Shown: positions 1-7,709 of the stretch, piece after piece
Numbering within the stretch: position 1 is the first letter of the stretch
Layout of the letters: the number at the start of each line of letters is the position of its first letter
Assembly: GCA_963826145.1 (NCBI GenBank)
Contig: CAWGVW010000002.1
Span: 434,001 to 498,000, forward strand
Length of the DNA stretch: 64,000 bases
DNA from: JBGPLJ01 sp963826145
GTDB taxonomy: Bacteria; Pseudomonadota; Gammaproteobacteria; Steroidobacterales; Steroidobacteraceae
Direction: 5' to 3'
The notes under the pieces: model-generated
The model's input: the letters and a program-made list of their open reading frames with translations, nothing else
Database searches by the model: none
Told to the model about the DNA's origin: nothing
Program-made: the position numbers and the translations under genes

Positions 1-2
1 TC

Positions 3-179
3 GCGGCACCGCCCGTGGACGACGCGGCGAACGAAGCGCTCAGGGAATTGATTGCTGCCCGGCTTGGCGTCGCGAAGCGCTGCGTACGCGTCATTGCAGG
101 ATGGAGCAGCCGGCGCAAGGTTGTCGAGGTTGAAGGCCTCGGCGCGGAGGTTTCCGCCATGCTGCTGAAGGGCCGGTAG
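3..179 (+). CDS. DUF167/YggU family protein, C-terminal part
   Basis: The open frame entering from the left edge gives about 58 residues with the DUF167 (YggU) hallmarks: a PVDDAANEALRE segment, then a G-x-SSRRK-x-V motif near the end, stopping at TAG 177-179. The family is about 90-100 residues, so roughly the first third lies outside the window. DUF167 proteins are small alpha/beta proteins of unknown role, often encoded next to YggT. The fold assignment is by pattern recognition; no function is claimed. Confidence 0.8.
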   Translation, partial: AAPPVDDAANEALRELIAARLGVAKRCVRVIAGWSSRRKVVEVEGLGAEVSAMLLKGR

Positions 180-243
180 ACGCCCGGCGCGATCGGTATT
201 CACGTTCTTCGTATTGCGACGTGAGTTCGCTGGTTCACGTCGC

Positions 244-249
244 TACAAT
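244..249 (+). promoter_or_regulatory. possible -10 box for ubiE
   Basis: TACAAT lies 30 bases before the ubiE start codon in the 100-base gap after the DUF167 gene. I could not find a convincing -35 at 16-18 bases, so this is a tentative promoter only. Confidence 0.3.
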
Positions 250-279
250 CATCGCGCGAACTCAAGTACTTAGAAGAAC

Positions 280-1029
280 ATGACCGACCCCAAAACCACC
301 GATTTCGGCTACGAGGAAGTGCCCTGGAGCGAGAAGGCCCGGCGCGTTCGTGGCGTCTTCGATTCCGTCGCGGACCAATACGACGTCATGAACGACCTCA
401 TGTCGTTGGGCGTTCATCGACTGTGGAAGGCGTTCACGCTGAGCCAGACGGGATTGAAACCCGGGGGCCGGGCGCTCGATGTCGCCGGCGGCACCGGCGA
501 TCTGGCCGCAGGTCTTGCGAAGCAGGTCGGGGAAATGGGTTTCGTGGTCCTCTCCGATATCAACGAAGCCATGCTGGTGCGCGGCCGAGATCGCTTGCTC
601 GACCGCGGAATCGGCGGCAACGTGAGCTGCGCACTCGCCAATGCGGAGAAGCTCCCCTTTGCCGACAATTTCTTCGATTGCGTGACGATCGGCTTCGGCC
701 TGCGCAACGTCACCGAGAAATCGGCTGCCCTGCGATCCGTACTGCGAGTGCTGAGGCCCGGCGGGCAGCTCCTCATACTCGAGTTCTCGAAGCCAACCGT
801 GGCACCGCTCCAGCCAATCTACGACGCTTACTCTTTCCGTGTACTGCCGCTGCTTGGCAAGCTGGTCGCGAACGACGCAGCAAGCTATCGGTACCTCGCC
901 GAATCCATCCGCCGGCACCCGGACCAGGAAACGCTGCTTGCGATGATGCGCGAGGCGGGCTTCGGCGAGGCGAGGTATCACAACCTCACGGGCGGGATCG
1001 TCGCTGTGCATCGGGGGTACAAGCTGTAA
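280..1029 (+). CDS. ubiE: Ubiquinone/menaquinone C-methyltransferase UbiE
   Basis: SAM-dependent C-methyltransferase that methylates the benzoquinol ring in ubiquinone (and demethylmenaquinone) biosynthesis. The 249 residues match the family length. The SAM-binding motif I reads ALDVAGGTGD at about residues 65-74; the UbiE signature FDSVADQYDVMND is at 27-39 and the second signature GFGLRNV in the middle of the protein. The C-terminus GIVAVHRGYKL is typical. It is the first gene of a ubiE-ubiJ-ubiB cluster, the classic gammaproteobacterial order, separated from ubiJ by a palindromic repeat. Confidence 0.97.
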   Translation: MTDPKTTDFGYEEVPWSEKARRVRGVFDSVADQYDVMNDLMSLGVHRLWKAFTLSQTGLKPGGRALDVAGGTGDLAAGLAKQVGEMGFVVLSDINEAMLVRGRDRLLDRGIGGNVSCALANAEKLPFADNFFDCVTIGFGLRNVTEKSAALRSVLRVLRPGGQLLILEFSKPTVAPLQPIYDAYSFRVLPLLGKLVANDAASYRYLAESIRRHPDQETLLAMMREAGFGEARYHNLTGGIVAVHRGYKL

Positions 1030-1063
1030 GAGGGGACAGACTGAAGTCCGTCCCCTGGCTAAA
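1030..1063. repeat. Palindromic repeat, ggggacag family, copy 1
   Basis: ggggacagact faces agtccgtcccc (1032-1055, one mismatch), preceded by aag-a and followed by ctggctaa. It starts right after the ubiE stop. The same extended unit recurs at 4014-4050, and longer relatives occur at 24052 and 41025. It is REP-like; no transposase is nearby. Confidence 0.8.
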
Positions 1064-1068
1064 AACGT

Positions 1069-1707
1069 ATGCATGCACTTACTGAACTGCTGCGGCCGGC
1101 CGAAGGCGCATTCAATCGCGGCATCGAATCGTCCTCGACGGCGCACGCGGCGTTCGAACGGCTGGCGGGCCGCAAACTCGTCGTCGAGATGCTCGACACG
1201 CGGCTCTCGATCACCGTGACGGCCGCCGAGAACCGGCTGCTCCTGCACGGCGAGGGGTCGGATGCTTGCGACGCCCGCATCAAGGGCACGGTGTTTTCGC
1301 TCCTCAGCATGCTGCTCGGTCACGAGGGCGAGCAGAAGGTTGGACGCGTCATCGTCGAGGGCGATGCCGAGGTGGCGCAGCAGTTTCGGGATCTCCTGAA
1401 GCTCGCAGCGCCGGATCTCGAAGAAGAGCTCGCCCGCCATCTCGGCGACGTGCCGGCCCACCACGTCGGCCGCACCGCGCGCACGGCCTTCGACTGGGGC
1501 CGCAAGGCGATCGCAACCTTCGGCCAGAACGTGGCCGAGTACCTGCAGGAAGAGAACCGCACGGTCGTCCCGAAGATCGAGCTGGAGGAGTTCGCCGGTG
1601 AGGTCGACAAGCTCCGCGAGGCGGTCGACCGGCTCGAAGCGCGATTGCGGAGACTGGAGCCCTCACCCCGGCCCTCTCCCGCTAAAGCGGGAGAGGGAGA
1701 AGATTGA
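1069..1707 (+). CDS. ubiJ: Ubiquinone biosynthesis accessory factor UbiJ (SCP2 domain)
   Basis: UbiJ is a lipid-binding SCP2-domain protein that assists the ubiquinone-synthesising enzyme complex. The protein is 212 residues, near the family norm of about 200. The N-terminal half carries the SCP2-like core (residues about 15-110), and the end of the native protein is a charged helical region (EVDKLREAVDRLEARLRRLE). The last 15 or so residues (PSPRPSPAKAGEGED) are not UbiJ sequence: they are the translation of the palindromic repeat at 1660-1703. The stop overlaps the start of ubiB. Position between ubiE and ubiB strongly supports the call. Confidence 0.92.
   Translation: MHALTELLRPAEGAFNRGIESSSTAHAAFERLAGRKLVVEMLDTRLSITVTAAENRLLLHGEGSDACDARIKGTVFSLLSMLLGHEGEQKVGRVIVEGDAEVAQQFRDLLKLAAPDLEEELARHLGDVPAHHVGRTARTAFDWGRKAIATFGQNVAEYLQEENRTVVPKIELEEFAGEVDKLREAVDRLEARLRRLEPSPRPSPAKAGEGED
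1660..1703. repeat. Palindromic repeat, ccctcacccc family, copy 1 (inside the 3' end of ubiJ)
   Basis: ccctctcccgct (1672-1683) and agcgggagaggg (1686-1697) form perfect 12-base arms with a 2-base centre, preceded by ccctcaccccgg. The repeat is translated as the C-terminal tail of UbiJ, and its purine-rich right arm lies directly before the TTG start of ubiB, where it can act as Shine-Dalgarno sequence. Related copies: 3919, 41546, 42156, 53408. Confidence 0.88.
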
Positions 1708-3344
1708 AACTCCGCGTCATCGGGCGTCTCTTCGGCATTCAGCGCGTGCTGACGCGCTACGGGCTCGACGACTTCATCCGGGCCACTCATCTATATAGGC
1801 CGCTGCGGTTCGTCTCGTACCTGTCCCCCTGGACCTGGTTTCGCCGGCGTCGCGGTTCGCGCGGCGAACGCCTGCGGCTCGCGCTCGAGGAGCTCGGGCC
1901 GATTTTCGTCAAGTTCGGCCAGGCGCTCTCGACGCGCCGCGACCTGCTGCCGGTCGACATCGCCGATGAACTCGCGAAGCTACAGGATCAGGTTCCGCCC
2001 TTTCCGACCGAGATCGCCAAGGCAGCGATCGAAGCGGCCTACGGCCGGCCGATCACGGAGGTCTTCGCGAGTTTCGACGACGAGCCGATCGCCGCCGCGT
2101 CGATCGCGCAGGTCCACGGCGCCGCGCTTCGCGACGGAAAAGAGGTCGTCGTCAAGGTCCTGCGCCCCGGCATGCGCACCCTCATCGAGCGCGATATCGA
2201 GGTGCTCTACGCCATCGCGGATCTCGCCGCCCGCTACTGGAGCGAAGGGTCGCGCCTGCGGCCCGTCGAGATCGTCCGCGAATACGAGAAGACCATCCTC
2301 GATGAGCTCGACCTCCTGCGCGAGGCCGCCAACGCCTCACAACTGAAGCGCAATTTCACGGGCTCAAGCCTGCTCTACGTACCTGAAGTTCACTGGGACT
2401 ACTGCCGCGTCGATGTGATGGTCATGGAGCGCATCCATGGCCTGCCGGTCAGCAACGTTTCGGAGATGCGCCGCCGCGGCACCGACATCAGGAAGCTCGC
2501 TGAAAACGGCGTCGAGATCTTCTTCACCCAGGTGTTCCGCCACAATTTCTTCCATGCGGACATGCACCCGGGAAACATCTTCGTCCTGACCGACGACCCG
2601 GCGCATCCCCGCTACGCGGCGGTCGATTTTGGCATCGTCGGCACGCTCGACCCCCGCGACCAGCAGTACCTCGCCGAAAATTTCCTCGCCTTCCTCGACC
2701 GGGACTACCGCCGCGTGGCCAAGCTTCACATCGACTCCGGGTGGGTGCCGCCCGGCACGAGAATCGACGAGCTGGAATCGGCCGTGCGCACCGTTTGCGA
2801 GCCCATCTTCAACAAACCGCTCAAGGACATTTCCTTTGCGCAGGTGCTCCTGAGGCTCTTCGAGACGGCCGAGCGCTTCCAGATGGTGGTCCAGCCGCAG
2901 CTCCTGCTGCTGCACAAGACGCTCCTCAACATCGAAGGGCTGGGCCGGCAGCTCTATCCGGAGCTCGACATCTGGAAGACCGCCCACCCGATCCTGAAGG
3001 AGTGGATGCGGGAGCAGGTGAGCGGGAGAGCCTTCTTCGAGCGACTGCGGTCGCAGCTCCCCGAGATCGCTGCGACGGCCCGCAATCTCCCGCAGCTGCT
3101 GCACGGCGTCGTCCAGCAAGCCATCGACGGCAAATTCCGGGTCCAGATGCAGACGCAAGGGGTGGAAGAGCTGCGCGCGGCCGTGCGCGAGTCGCAGGAA
3201 AAGCGCGATCACACGTTCGTCGCTGGAATTCTTCTGCTCGGCGGCCTCATCTGGCTCGCCGTCGATCGCTCACCACTCTGGCCCGGCGCGCTGCTCACAG
3301 TGGTCGGCGCGGTGTTGATCGCGTTCGCGTGGCGTCGCCGATGA
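1704..3344 (+). CDS. ubiB: Ubiquinone biosynthesis protein UbiB (ABC1/ADCK kinase-like)
   Basis: Membrane-anchored atypical kinase/ATPase of the UbiB/ADCK/Coq8 family, required for ubiquinone biosynthesis. 546 residues equals the family length. Seen: the KxGQ-type motif in FVKFGQALSTRRDLLP near residue 75, AAASIAQVHGA (the Ala-rich loop replacing the P-loop), VVKVLRPG with the catalytic lysine, FFHADMHPGN and AAVDFGIVG (catalytic and Mg-binding motifs), and two C-terminal hydrophobic helices. Start: TTG at 1704 overlaps the ubiJ TGA, and the purine-rich run before it comes from the repeat. No better ATG exists upstream in frame. Confidence 0.95.
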   Translation: MKLRVIGRLFGIQRVLTRYGLDDFIRATHLYRPLRFVSYLSPWTWFRRRRGSRGERLRLALEELGPIFVKFGQALSTRRDLLPVDIADELAKLQDQVPPFPTEIAKAAIEAAYGRPITEVFASFDDEPIAAASIAQVHGAALRDGKEVVVKVLRPGMRTLIERDIEVLYAIADLAARYWSEGSRLRPVEIVREYEKTILDELDLLREAANASQLKRNFTGSSLLYVPEVHWDYCRVDVMVMERIHGLPVSNVSEMRRRGTDIRKLAENGVEIFFTQVFRHNFFHADMHPGNIFVLTDDPAHPRYAAVDFGIVGTLDPRDQQYLAENFLAFLDRDYRRVAKLHIDSGWVPPGTRIDELESAVRTVCEPIFNKPLKDISFAQVLLRLFETAERFQMVVQPQLLLLHKTLLNIEGLGRQLYPELDIWKTAHPILKEWMREQVSGRAFFERLRSQLPEIAATARNLPQLLHGVVQQAIDGKFRVQMQTQGVEELRAAVRESQEKRDHTFVAGILLLGGLIWLAVDRSPLWPGALLTVVGAVLIAFAWRRR

Positions 3345-3395
3345 GCGACGCTCGTTGACGCAGTTGCTTCGCGCGAAAAAATTTTTCACAAACTA

Positions 3396-3424
3396 TTGCA
3401 ACACGTACGCGCGTGCCGTGTAAT
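3396..3424 (+). promoter_or_regulatory. Probable sigma70-type promoter for the 3505 gene
   Basis: TTGCAA (3396-3401), a 17-base spacer and TGTAAT (3419-3424), just after an unusually AT-rich run (3376-3396) in a GC-rich genome. It lies 80 bases before the start at 3505. The leader in between contains two copies of ctcgcgagg. Confidence 0.55.
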
Positions 3425-3504
3425 GCGCGCGCCTCGCGAGGTGTGGTACCGCTCGCGAGGTCCAGCGATGGTTCTTTGGACCTCTCGGGGGTGTTCGCAC
3501 CGAA

Positions 3505-3870
3505 ATGAGAAACTTCAAGGTCGCAAGACCGAGACTCACGAAGCTTTCCCGTTTGCTGCAGAGAAATTTTCCGGACTTTTACGCCGAAGCGAAGTTCCAG
3601 GTGGGCGACGACGACCAGTTCCTCTACGCCCGCTTTGGACAGTACCTGGCCCGATCGATCGAATCCGACCGGACGCCAAAACAGAAGATCAACCAGGGCT
3701 TCAACGTCCTGAACAAGATGGCCGAGGCCGCGAACGACGATCCGTACGTGCGCACCGTGCTCGTCTCAGGGCCTCTGGAGGCAATCGTCGATGCGCCACG
3801 CGCGCTGGCCTACGCGAGAAGAAGGCTCTCGCCGGCCGCCCAGGCTTACCTCGATGGGCTGATGGAATGA
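3505..3870 (+). CDS. Small protein of unknown function
   Basis: 121 residues, soluble, basic N-terminus (MRNFKVARPRLTKLSRLL), with no signal peptide or membrane segment. The middle reads DDDQFLYARFGQYLARSI and later YVRTVLVSGPLEAI, a layout that loosely recalls small immunity-type proteins, but I cannot name a family. A start at ATG 3505 follows a G-rich run about 10 bases upstream. It stands alone with its own likely promoter (3396-3424) and is followed by two repeat elements. Function unknown. Confidence 0.7.
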   Translation: MRNFKVARPRLTKLSRLLQRNFPDFYAEAKFQVGDDDQFLYARFGQYLARSIESDRTPKQKINQGFNVLNKMAEAANDDPYVRTVLVSGPLEAIVDAPRALAYARRRLSPAAQAYLDGLME

Positions 3871-3918
3871 AGTTGAGATCGAAGCCGTTTGAGTTGAAAC
3901 AAGAAGAATAGGGAGCCT

Positions 3919-4005
3919 CCTCACCCTACCCGCTCCCCCAAAATGCCGGGGAACGGGAACCGATATTGTTCCCTCGCCATGTGTGCGGCGGGGGTTAGGG
4001 TGAGG
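3919..4005. repeat. Long palindromic repeat, ccctcacccc family, copy 2
   Basis: Outer arms cctcaccc (3919-3926) and gggtgagg (3998-4005), with imperfect inner complementarity and a roughly 50-base interior. It is the largest and most degenerate member of this family in the window, filling most of the gap between the 3505 gene and cbpM. Confidence 0.7.
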
Positions 4006-4013
4006 GGGATCTC

Positions 4014-4050
4014 GAAGAGGGGACAGACTTAAGTCTGTCCCCTGGCTAAC
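4014..4050. repeat. Palindromic repeat, ggggacag family, copy 2 (overlaps the 3' end of cbpM)
   Basis: ggggacagactt (4019-4030) and aagtctgtcccc (4031-4042) form a perfect 24-base palindrome followed by ctggctaac, nearly identical to the copy at 1030-1063. The minus-strand cbpM frame enters it, so its last seven codons and stop lie inside the repeat. Confidence 0.85.
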
Positions 4051-4343
4051 AATCCGCGCACGGTTGCCTCGAGGTCCCGGATCTTCCGTATCAGCGCCAG
4101 CGCGACGGCGGCACCGTGGGCGTCGAGCTCCAGCTCTTCCTTCAAGCGTGAAGCCGCGCGGGCGGCGAGCAGGTATTCGGCGCGGAACGATGGCCGACTG
4201 CCGCTTGCGTCAGCCTCGATCACTCCACAATCGATGAGTTCCAGCACGTCGCTTTCCGAGAGACGCGCAAGGTCCGCGAGCTCTGCGAGCGAGAGGGGGC
4301 CCTGCTCCTCGATCCGCAGGACCTCGGTGACTTCAATGCGCAT
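4029..4343 (-). CDS. cbpM: Chaperone modulatory protein CbpM
   Basis: CbpM binds and inhibits the J-domain of CbpA. 104 residues, as expected for the family, with a MerR-like helix-turn-helix core (LSLAELADLARLSESDVLELIDCGVI) followed by helices ending in IRKIRDLEATVRGLL. The final residues LLARGQT and the TAA stop are encoded by the ggggacag repeat, so the native C-terminus may have been replaced. It lies directly downstream of cbpA; the frame-corrected cbpA would overlap its start by 11 bases, as in coupled operons. Confidence 0.9.
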   Translation of the reverse strand: MRIEVTEVLRIEEQGPLSLAELADLARLSESDVLELIDCGVIEADASGSRPSFRAEYLLAARAASRLKEELELDAHGAAVALALIRKIRDLEATVRGLLARGQT

Positions 4344-5290
4344 GGCTCGCCTCCCGCTCGAAGTGACCCCTTGGATTGAACGTCGATGCCTCCTGCGAGC
4401 TGCTTGAAAAGCGCGCGTTCCCGCTCGCTCAGCACGGCGGGAACCGTAACCTGGGCGACTGCGTAGAGATCACCCGCCGCTGCGCGCGGCGTCGGCAGGC
4501 CGCGTCCCGTCAGCCTTAGTTTCTGTCCGGCCCGTGTGCCCGGTGGCACTTTGAGCGCAACCGCACCGGCAAGCGTCGGCACCTGCACCGTTGCGCCGAG
4601 CGCCGCCTCCCAGGGCGTGAGCGGCAGCTCGAGATACAGATCGTGGCCGTCCGGCCGGAAGAAGGGATGCGGACGGAACGCAATGTTGAGATACAGATCG
4701 CCGTCGCGCCCGCCATTGATGCCTTTGCCGCCCTTGCCCGGCACGCGCAGGCGCTGACCGTCGGTCGCCCCCTTGGGAATGCGGACCTTGACGATATGCG
4801 GCACGCGCCTCAAGAGCCCCTGCTCGTCGCGTTCCGGCAATTCGAGATTCAGATCGAGCGTCGCACCGCTGAAGGCATCCTCGATCGAGATTGGGGCGTT
4901 CACCTCGTAGTCCTGTCCCGGAATGCGCATGTCGCGGCGGCGTGCTCCGCCCTGGCGCCCCGCGGCGAAGCTCTCGAAGATGTCCGACAGGTCGAGATCC
5001 TCGAACGAGAAAGAGGCGCCACCGCCGCCAAACTGGCTGCCCCACTCCGGCGGTGGCCGGAATTCCTCGCCCGCCCGGTGGCTACCGAGCTGGTCGTAGG
5101 CCTTGCGCTTCTCCGGATCCTTCAGCGTCTTGTAAGCCTCGGAGACTTCCTTGAATCGCTCTTCGGCGCCCGCTTCCTTCGACACGTCCGGGTGGTACTT
5201 GCGGGCGAGCTTGCGATACGCGGTCTTGATGTCCGCCTCGCTCGCCGTCCGTTCCACGCCGAGGGCGCTGTAGTAATCCTTATATTTCAT
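4220..5290 (-). CDS. cbpA: DnaJ-class co-chaperone CbpA, frameshifted near its 3' end
   Basis: Curved-DNA-binding J-protein that works with DnaK. Seen: N-terminal J-domain (residues about 1-70, with HPD in YHPDVSKE), a G/F-rich linker (GSQFGGGGASF), and two C-terminal beta domains. As read, the frame runs to 4220 and overlaps cbpM by 124 bases with an unrelated tail (GGIDVQSKGSL...). Removing one base from the G/C run at 4389-4393 restores LAEASTFNPRGHF, the usual CbpA ending, and a stop at 4333-4335 that overlaps the cbpM ATG; the protein would then be 318 residues. So either a real single-base insertion or a sequence error is present. Confidence 0.9.
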   Translation of the reverse strand: MKYKDYYSALGVERTASEADIKTAYRKLARKYHPDVSKEAGAEERFKEVSEAYKTLKDPEKRKAYDQLGSHRAGEEFRPPPEWGSQFGGGGASFSFEDLDLSDIFESFAAGRQGGARRRDMRIPGQDYEVNAPISIEDAFSGATLDLNLELPERDEQGLLRRVPHIVKVRIPKGATDGQRLRVPGKGGKGINGGRDGDLYLNIAFRPHPFFRPDGHDLYLELPLTPWEAALGATVQVPTLAGAVALKVPPGTRAGQKLRLTGRGLPTPRAAAGDLYAVAQVTVPAVLSERERALFKQLAGGIDVQSKGSLRAGGEPCALKSPRSCGSRSRAPSRSQSSRTLRVSRKATCWNSSIVE

Positions 5291-5323
5291 GCCGGACCCG
5301 CCTTGAGGGTGCCAAAGCCCCTT

Positions 5324-6031
5324 TCATAGGGGCGACTTGAGTTCAATCCAGGTTGCGAGCGCCCGCGCACAAAGTTCGCCATTGCCGTCGAATAGCGCAG
5401 TGCCCACCCGGTGCTTGCGCCCCGCGGAATCGATCTTCCAGCCGATGACGACACAGGACTCCCCGGTGTGCACCAGACGATCGACGTGTGCCGTGAATTC
5501 GCCAAGGAGCGCCGGCCGGCTGTCGTCGAACGCAGCGAAGAACCCGGGGCAGTCGAGGGCGGCCCACATGAATTCCGGCAGCACCTTGCCCGTCGGCGAA
5601 ACGGATTCGTCCGGCATCCAGGGAGCGGCGACGAGGCCGCGATCGGCAATAGCGGTCGCAAATATCCGCAAGCCATCGCCGCGGGCCCGCTGTGGCCCAC
5701 ACACGAAACACCCCGGAATCGGGTGATAGTGAAAGCCTGAGTAGTTCCGCGCCGCGCGCAAGGCTTCGAGATAGCTGGGCGCCGCGGGCACGCTGAGCTC
5801 GAGGCGGTCGGGCACCCCGGAAGCCACGACCTCATTCTGCAGTCTGAGGAAGACGCTTCCCGTCGCGTCCCGATCCACGAGAAGTGGCGTATTGAGCGGC
5901 GGCGGCTGGTGCAGCCGGATCCGCAGGGTATCGCGCGCGAAATGCGCCAGCATGCCGGCGACATACCCGCCGTTACCGGAATTCGGCGGCCCACAGAAGC
6001 GCGGCGCGATGGTCAGGAATTGTTGGCTCAT
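5324..6031 (-). CDS. Hotdog-fold thioesterase-like protein
   Basis: 235 residues from ATG 6031 (M-S-Q-Q-F-L); the longer open frame upstream is not coding. The mid-protein motif PGCFVCGP followed by RGDGLRI is characteristic of a double-hotdog, PaaI/TesB-like group. No signal peptide. The substrate is unknown, with an acyl-CoA the likely class. The start overlaps the stop of the DUF2007 gene by ATGA, so the two are translationally coupled, and cbpA follows 33 bases downstream. Confidence 0.7.
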   Translation of the reverse strand: MSQQFLTIAPRFCGPPNSGNGGYVAGMLAHFARDTLRIRLHQPPPLNTPLLVDRDATGSVFLRLQNEVVASGVPDRLELSVPAAPSYLEALRAARNYSGFHYHPIPGCFVCGPQRARGDGLRIFATAIADRGLVAAPWMPDESVSPTGKVLPEFMWAALDCPGFFAAFDDSRPALLGEFTAHVDRLVHTGESCVVIGWKIDSAGRKHRVGTALFDGNGELCARALATWIELKSPL

Positions 6032-6336
6032 GGATCGGCACCCGCGCATTTCCAGCATTCGTCGAACTGGCCGCCGATGAGTTCGCCGCAGCGCTCGCAG
6101 CGCCACGGCTCGGCGGTCCGCGGCGGCGCTGCATTGGCGGACTCCAGCACGCGCTTCGCATGCAGTTCCTGTTCGTCGGCGACCCAGACCTGCGGCCAGG
6201 TTTCGACGAACGGCAGCTCGCCAAGGCCTCCGCCGAGCGTCGTATTTCTGAGCTGGGCTTCGATGCCGTGACTTGCGAGCACGTTGGCCCAGTGCGCGGC
6301 GTCGATCAGGTTTGCGGCGCTGAATACGCGCTTCAT
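6028..6336 (-). CDS. DUF2007 protein with C-terminal zinc ribbon
   Basis: 102 residues. Residues 1-75 (MKRVFSAANLIDAAHWANVLASHGI..) fit the DUF2007 'putative prokaryotic signal transducing protein' family, related to PII-like folds. The C-terminus has CERCGEL..CWKCAG, four cysteines able to bind zinc. It is coupled at both ends by 4-base ATGA overlaps, to the small membrane gene upstream and the thioesterase-like gene downstream. Function unknown. Confidence 0.75.
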   Translation of the reverse strand: MKRVFSAANLIDAAHWANVLASHGIEAQLRNTTLGGGLGELPFVETWPQVWVADEQELHAKRVLESANAAPPRTAEPWRCERCGELIGGQFDECWKCAGADP

Positions 6337-6545
6337 CGGTGCAGCAGCACGAAAAGGAGAGCGCCCGGCACCACGGCGCCGAAGAAGACCGCAAGCAGCG
6401 CGTTGAATATCAGGTAGCCACGCTCGGAACCGTGGGACTTCTGGAACTCGGCGTTCGCTTCGCGGCGGCTGCCGGGCAGCAGGAGATAACTCCAGAAGAG
6501 CAGGAAGTAGCGGAATATGTCGATGAAGCCGGAGTTGTTAGCCAT
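6333..6545 (-). CDS. Small two-helix membrane protein
   Basis: 70 residues from ATG 6545, with two hydrophobic segments (IDIFRYFLLFWSYLLLP and YLIFNALLAVFFGAVVPGALLFVLL) joined by a charged loop. It heads the minus-strand run 6545-4029 (membrane protein, DUF2007, thioesterase-like, cbpA, cbpM). No family recognised. Confidence 0.65.
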   Translation of the reverse strand: MANNSGFIDIFRYFLLFWSYLLLPGSRREANAEFQKSHGSERGYLIFNALLAVFFGAVVPGALLFVLLHR

Positions 6546-6632
6546 CGGCAATAAGGGTGATTGACAGCGATTCCCGATGCAAGAAGTATGCAGTTCGGTG
6601 ATCCGGGTTCGATGACCGGAAGGAGCGGATCG

Positions 6633-7046
6633 ATGTCCATCGAAGGCGGATGCCTGTGCCGCGCGGTTCGTTATCGGATTGCGGCCGACCCTATTGTGAC
6701 CAGGGTCTGCTGGTGCCGCCTGTGCCAGTATCTCGGCGCGGGGAATGCCACGATCAACGTCTGCTTTCCAAGCCAGGCGCTCACCGTCGAGGGCGAGACT
6801 CGCGACTACCGCAGCATCGCGGACAGCGGCAACGTCATGCATCGACGGTTCTGCCCGACCTGCGGCACGCAGCTTTTCAGCGCCGCGGAGGCGCGACCGC
6901 ATCTCGTTTTCGTGCGGGCGGGAACTCTCGATCGCTGGGAGGTGGTCAAACCCGCGGCCACGATCTGGACGTCTCAGGCTCCGGCCTGGGCCTGCATGAA
7001 CGAAGATCTGCCGAAGTTCGAACGACAACCGCCGCCGGCCGCATAA
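6633..7046 (+). CDS. GFA family (glutathione-dependent formaldehyde-activating enzyme-like) protein
   Basis: 137 residues. The zinc-binding cysteines of the GFA/Mss4-like fold are all visible: GCLC (C7, C9), CWCRLC (C26, C28, C31) and CPTC (C74, C77). Known members bind glutathione adducts, but most homologues have undefined substrates. Start ATG 6633 is chosen because AGGAG sits 7 bases upstream; in-frame TTG and ATG codons further upstream lack this. It is divergent from the 6545 gene. Confidence 0.88.
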   Translation: MSIEGGCLCRAVRYRIAADPIVTRVCWCRLCQYLGAGNATINVCFPSQALTVEGETRDYRSIADSGNVMHRRFCPTCGTQLFSAAEARPHLVFVRAGTLDRWEVVKPAATIWTSQAPAWACMNEDLPKFERQPPPAA

Positions 7047-7058
7047 GGAGTAGCCGCA

Positions 7059-7709
7059 ATGCACCGACACCTGAAGACACGAGCTCGTTTCGCGCTGCTC
7101 GCCGCCCTGCTCACCGCATCGCTCGGCGCGCAGGCATACGACACGGCCTTCGAGATCGTGCCAATCGTCGGCTATCGCTTCGGCGGCCAGCTGGAAGATT
7201 CGTCCGTCGACGCGAACCGGAACATCGATCCGGACTTGAGCTATGGGCTGGCGCTCAATTTCGCCAAGACCTGGGATACGCAGTGGGAACTCACGTATTC
7301 ACGCCAGAGCACGACCATCGAGGCGCTCGCGGGCGCGGCGGCGCCCGATCCCGTGGACATCGTCGTCGACTACCTGCAATTCGGCGGCACGTATTTCTGG
7401 TCGGAAGAGGACCACCAGGGAATGGATCCCTATGTCGTCGGCGGGATCGGTCTTTCGCACTTCAACCCGTCAGGCCCCGGCCTTGACGATCGGTTCGAGC
7501 CCTCGATCAACGTCGGCATCGGCATGCGCATACCGCTCGCGAAGAAGGTCGCATTGCGCCTGGAGGGCCGCGGCTACCTGACGTTCATGGACACGAGCGG
7601 GTCGATCTTCTGCAACTCGGACGCAAACGGAGCTGCCTGCACGATTCACGCGCGGACGAGCGGCCTGTGGCAAATCGAAGCCCTGATAGGAGTCGCATTC
7701 GCGCTCTAG
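7059..7709 (+). CDS. Outer-membrane beta-barrel protein
   Basis: 216 residues with a clear signal peptide (MHRHLKTRARFALLAALLTASLGAQA, cleavage after AQA) and alternating hydrophobic strands typical of an 8-stranded OmpW/OmpA-like barrel (DPYVVGGIGLSHF, SINVGIGMRIPL, LRLEGRGYL, QIEALIGVAFAL). A strong AAGGAG precedes the ATG. The last strand ends with a hydrophobic residue rather than Phe/Trp. The stop is shared in a CTAG with the convergent PQQ dehydrogenase gene. Confidence 0.8.
   Translation: MHRHLKTRARFALLAALLTASLGAQAYDTAFEIVPIVGYRFGGQLEDSSVDANRNIDPDLSYGLALNFAKTWDTQWELTYSRQSTTIEALAGAAAPDPVDIVVDYLQFGGTYFWSEEDHQGMDPYVVGGIGLSHFNPSGPGLDDRFEPSINVGIGMRIPLAKKVALRLEGRGYLTFMDTSGSIFCNSDANGAACTIHARTSGLWQIEALIGVAFAL

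Noticed and set aside
262..1464. 400-residue minus-strand open frame over ubiE/ubiJ
   Set aside because: Antisense shadow typical of GC-rich DNA; lacks domains, and ubiE and ubiJ on the plus strand are unambiguous.
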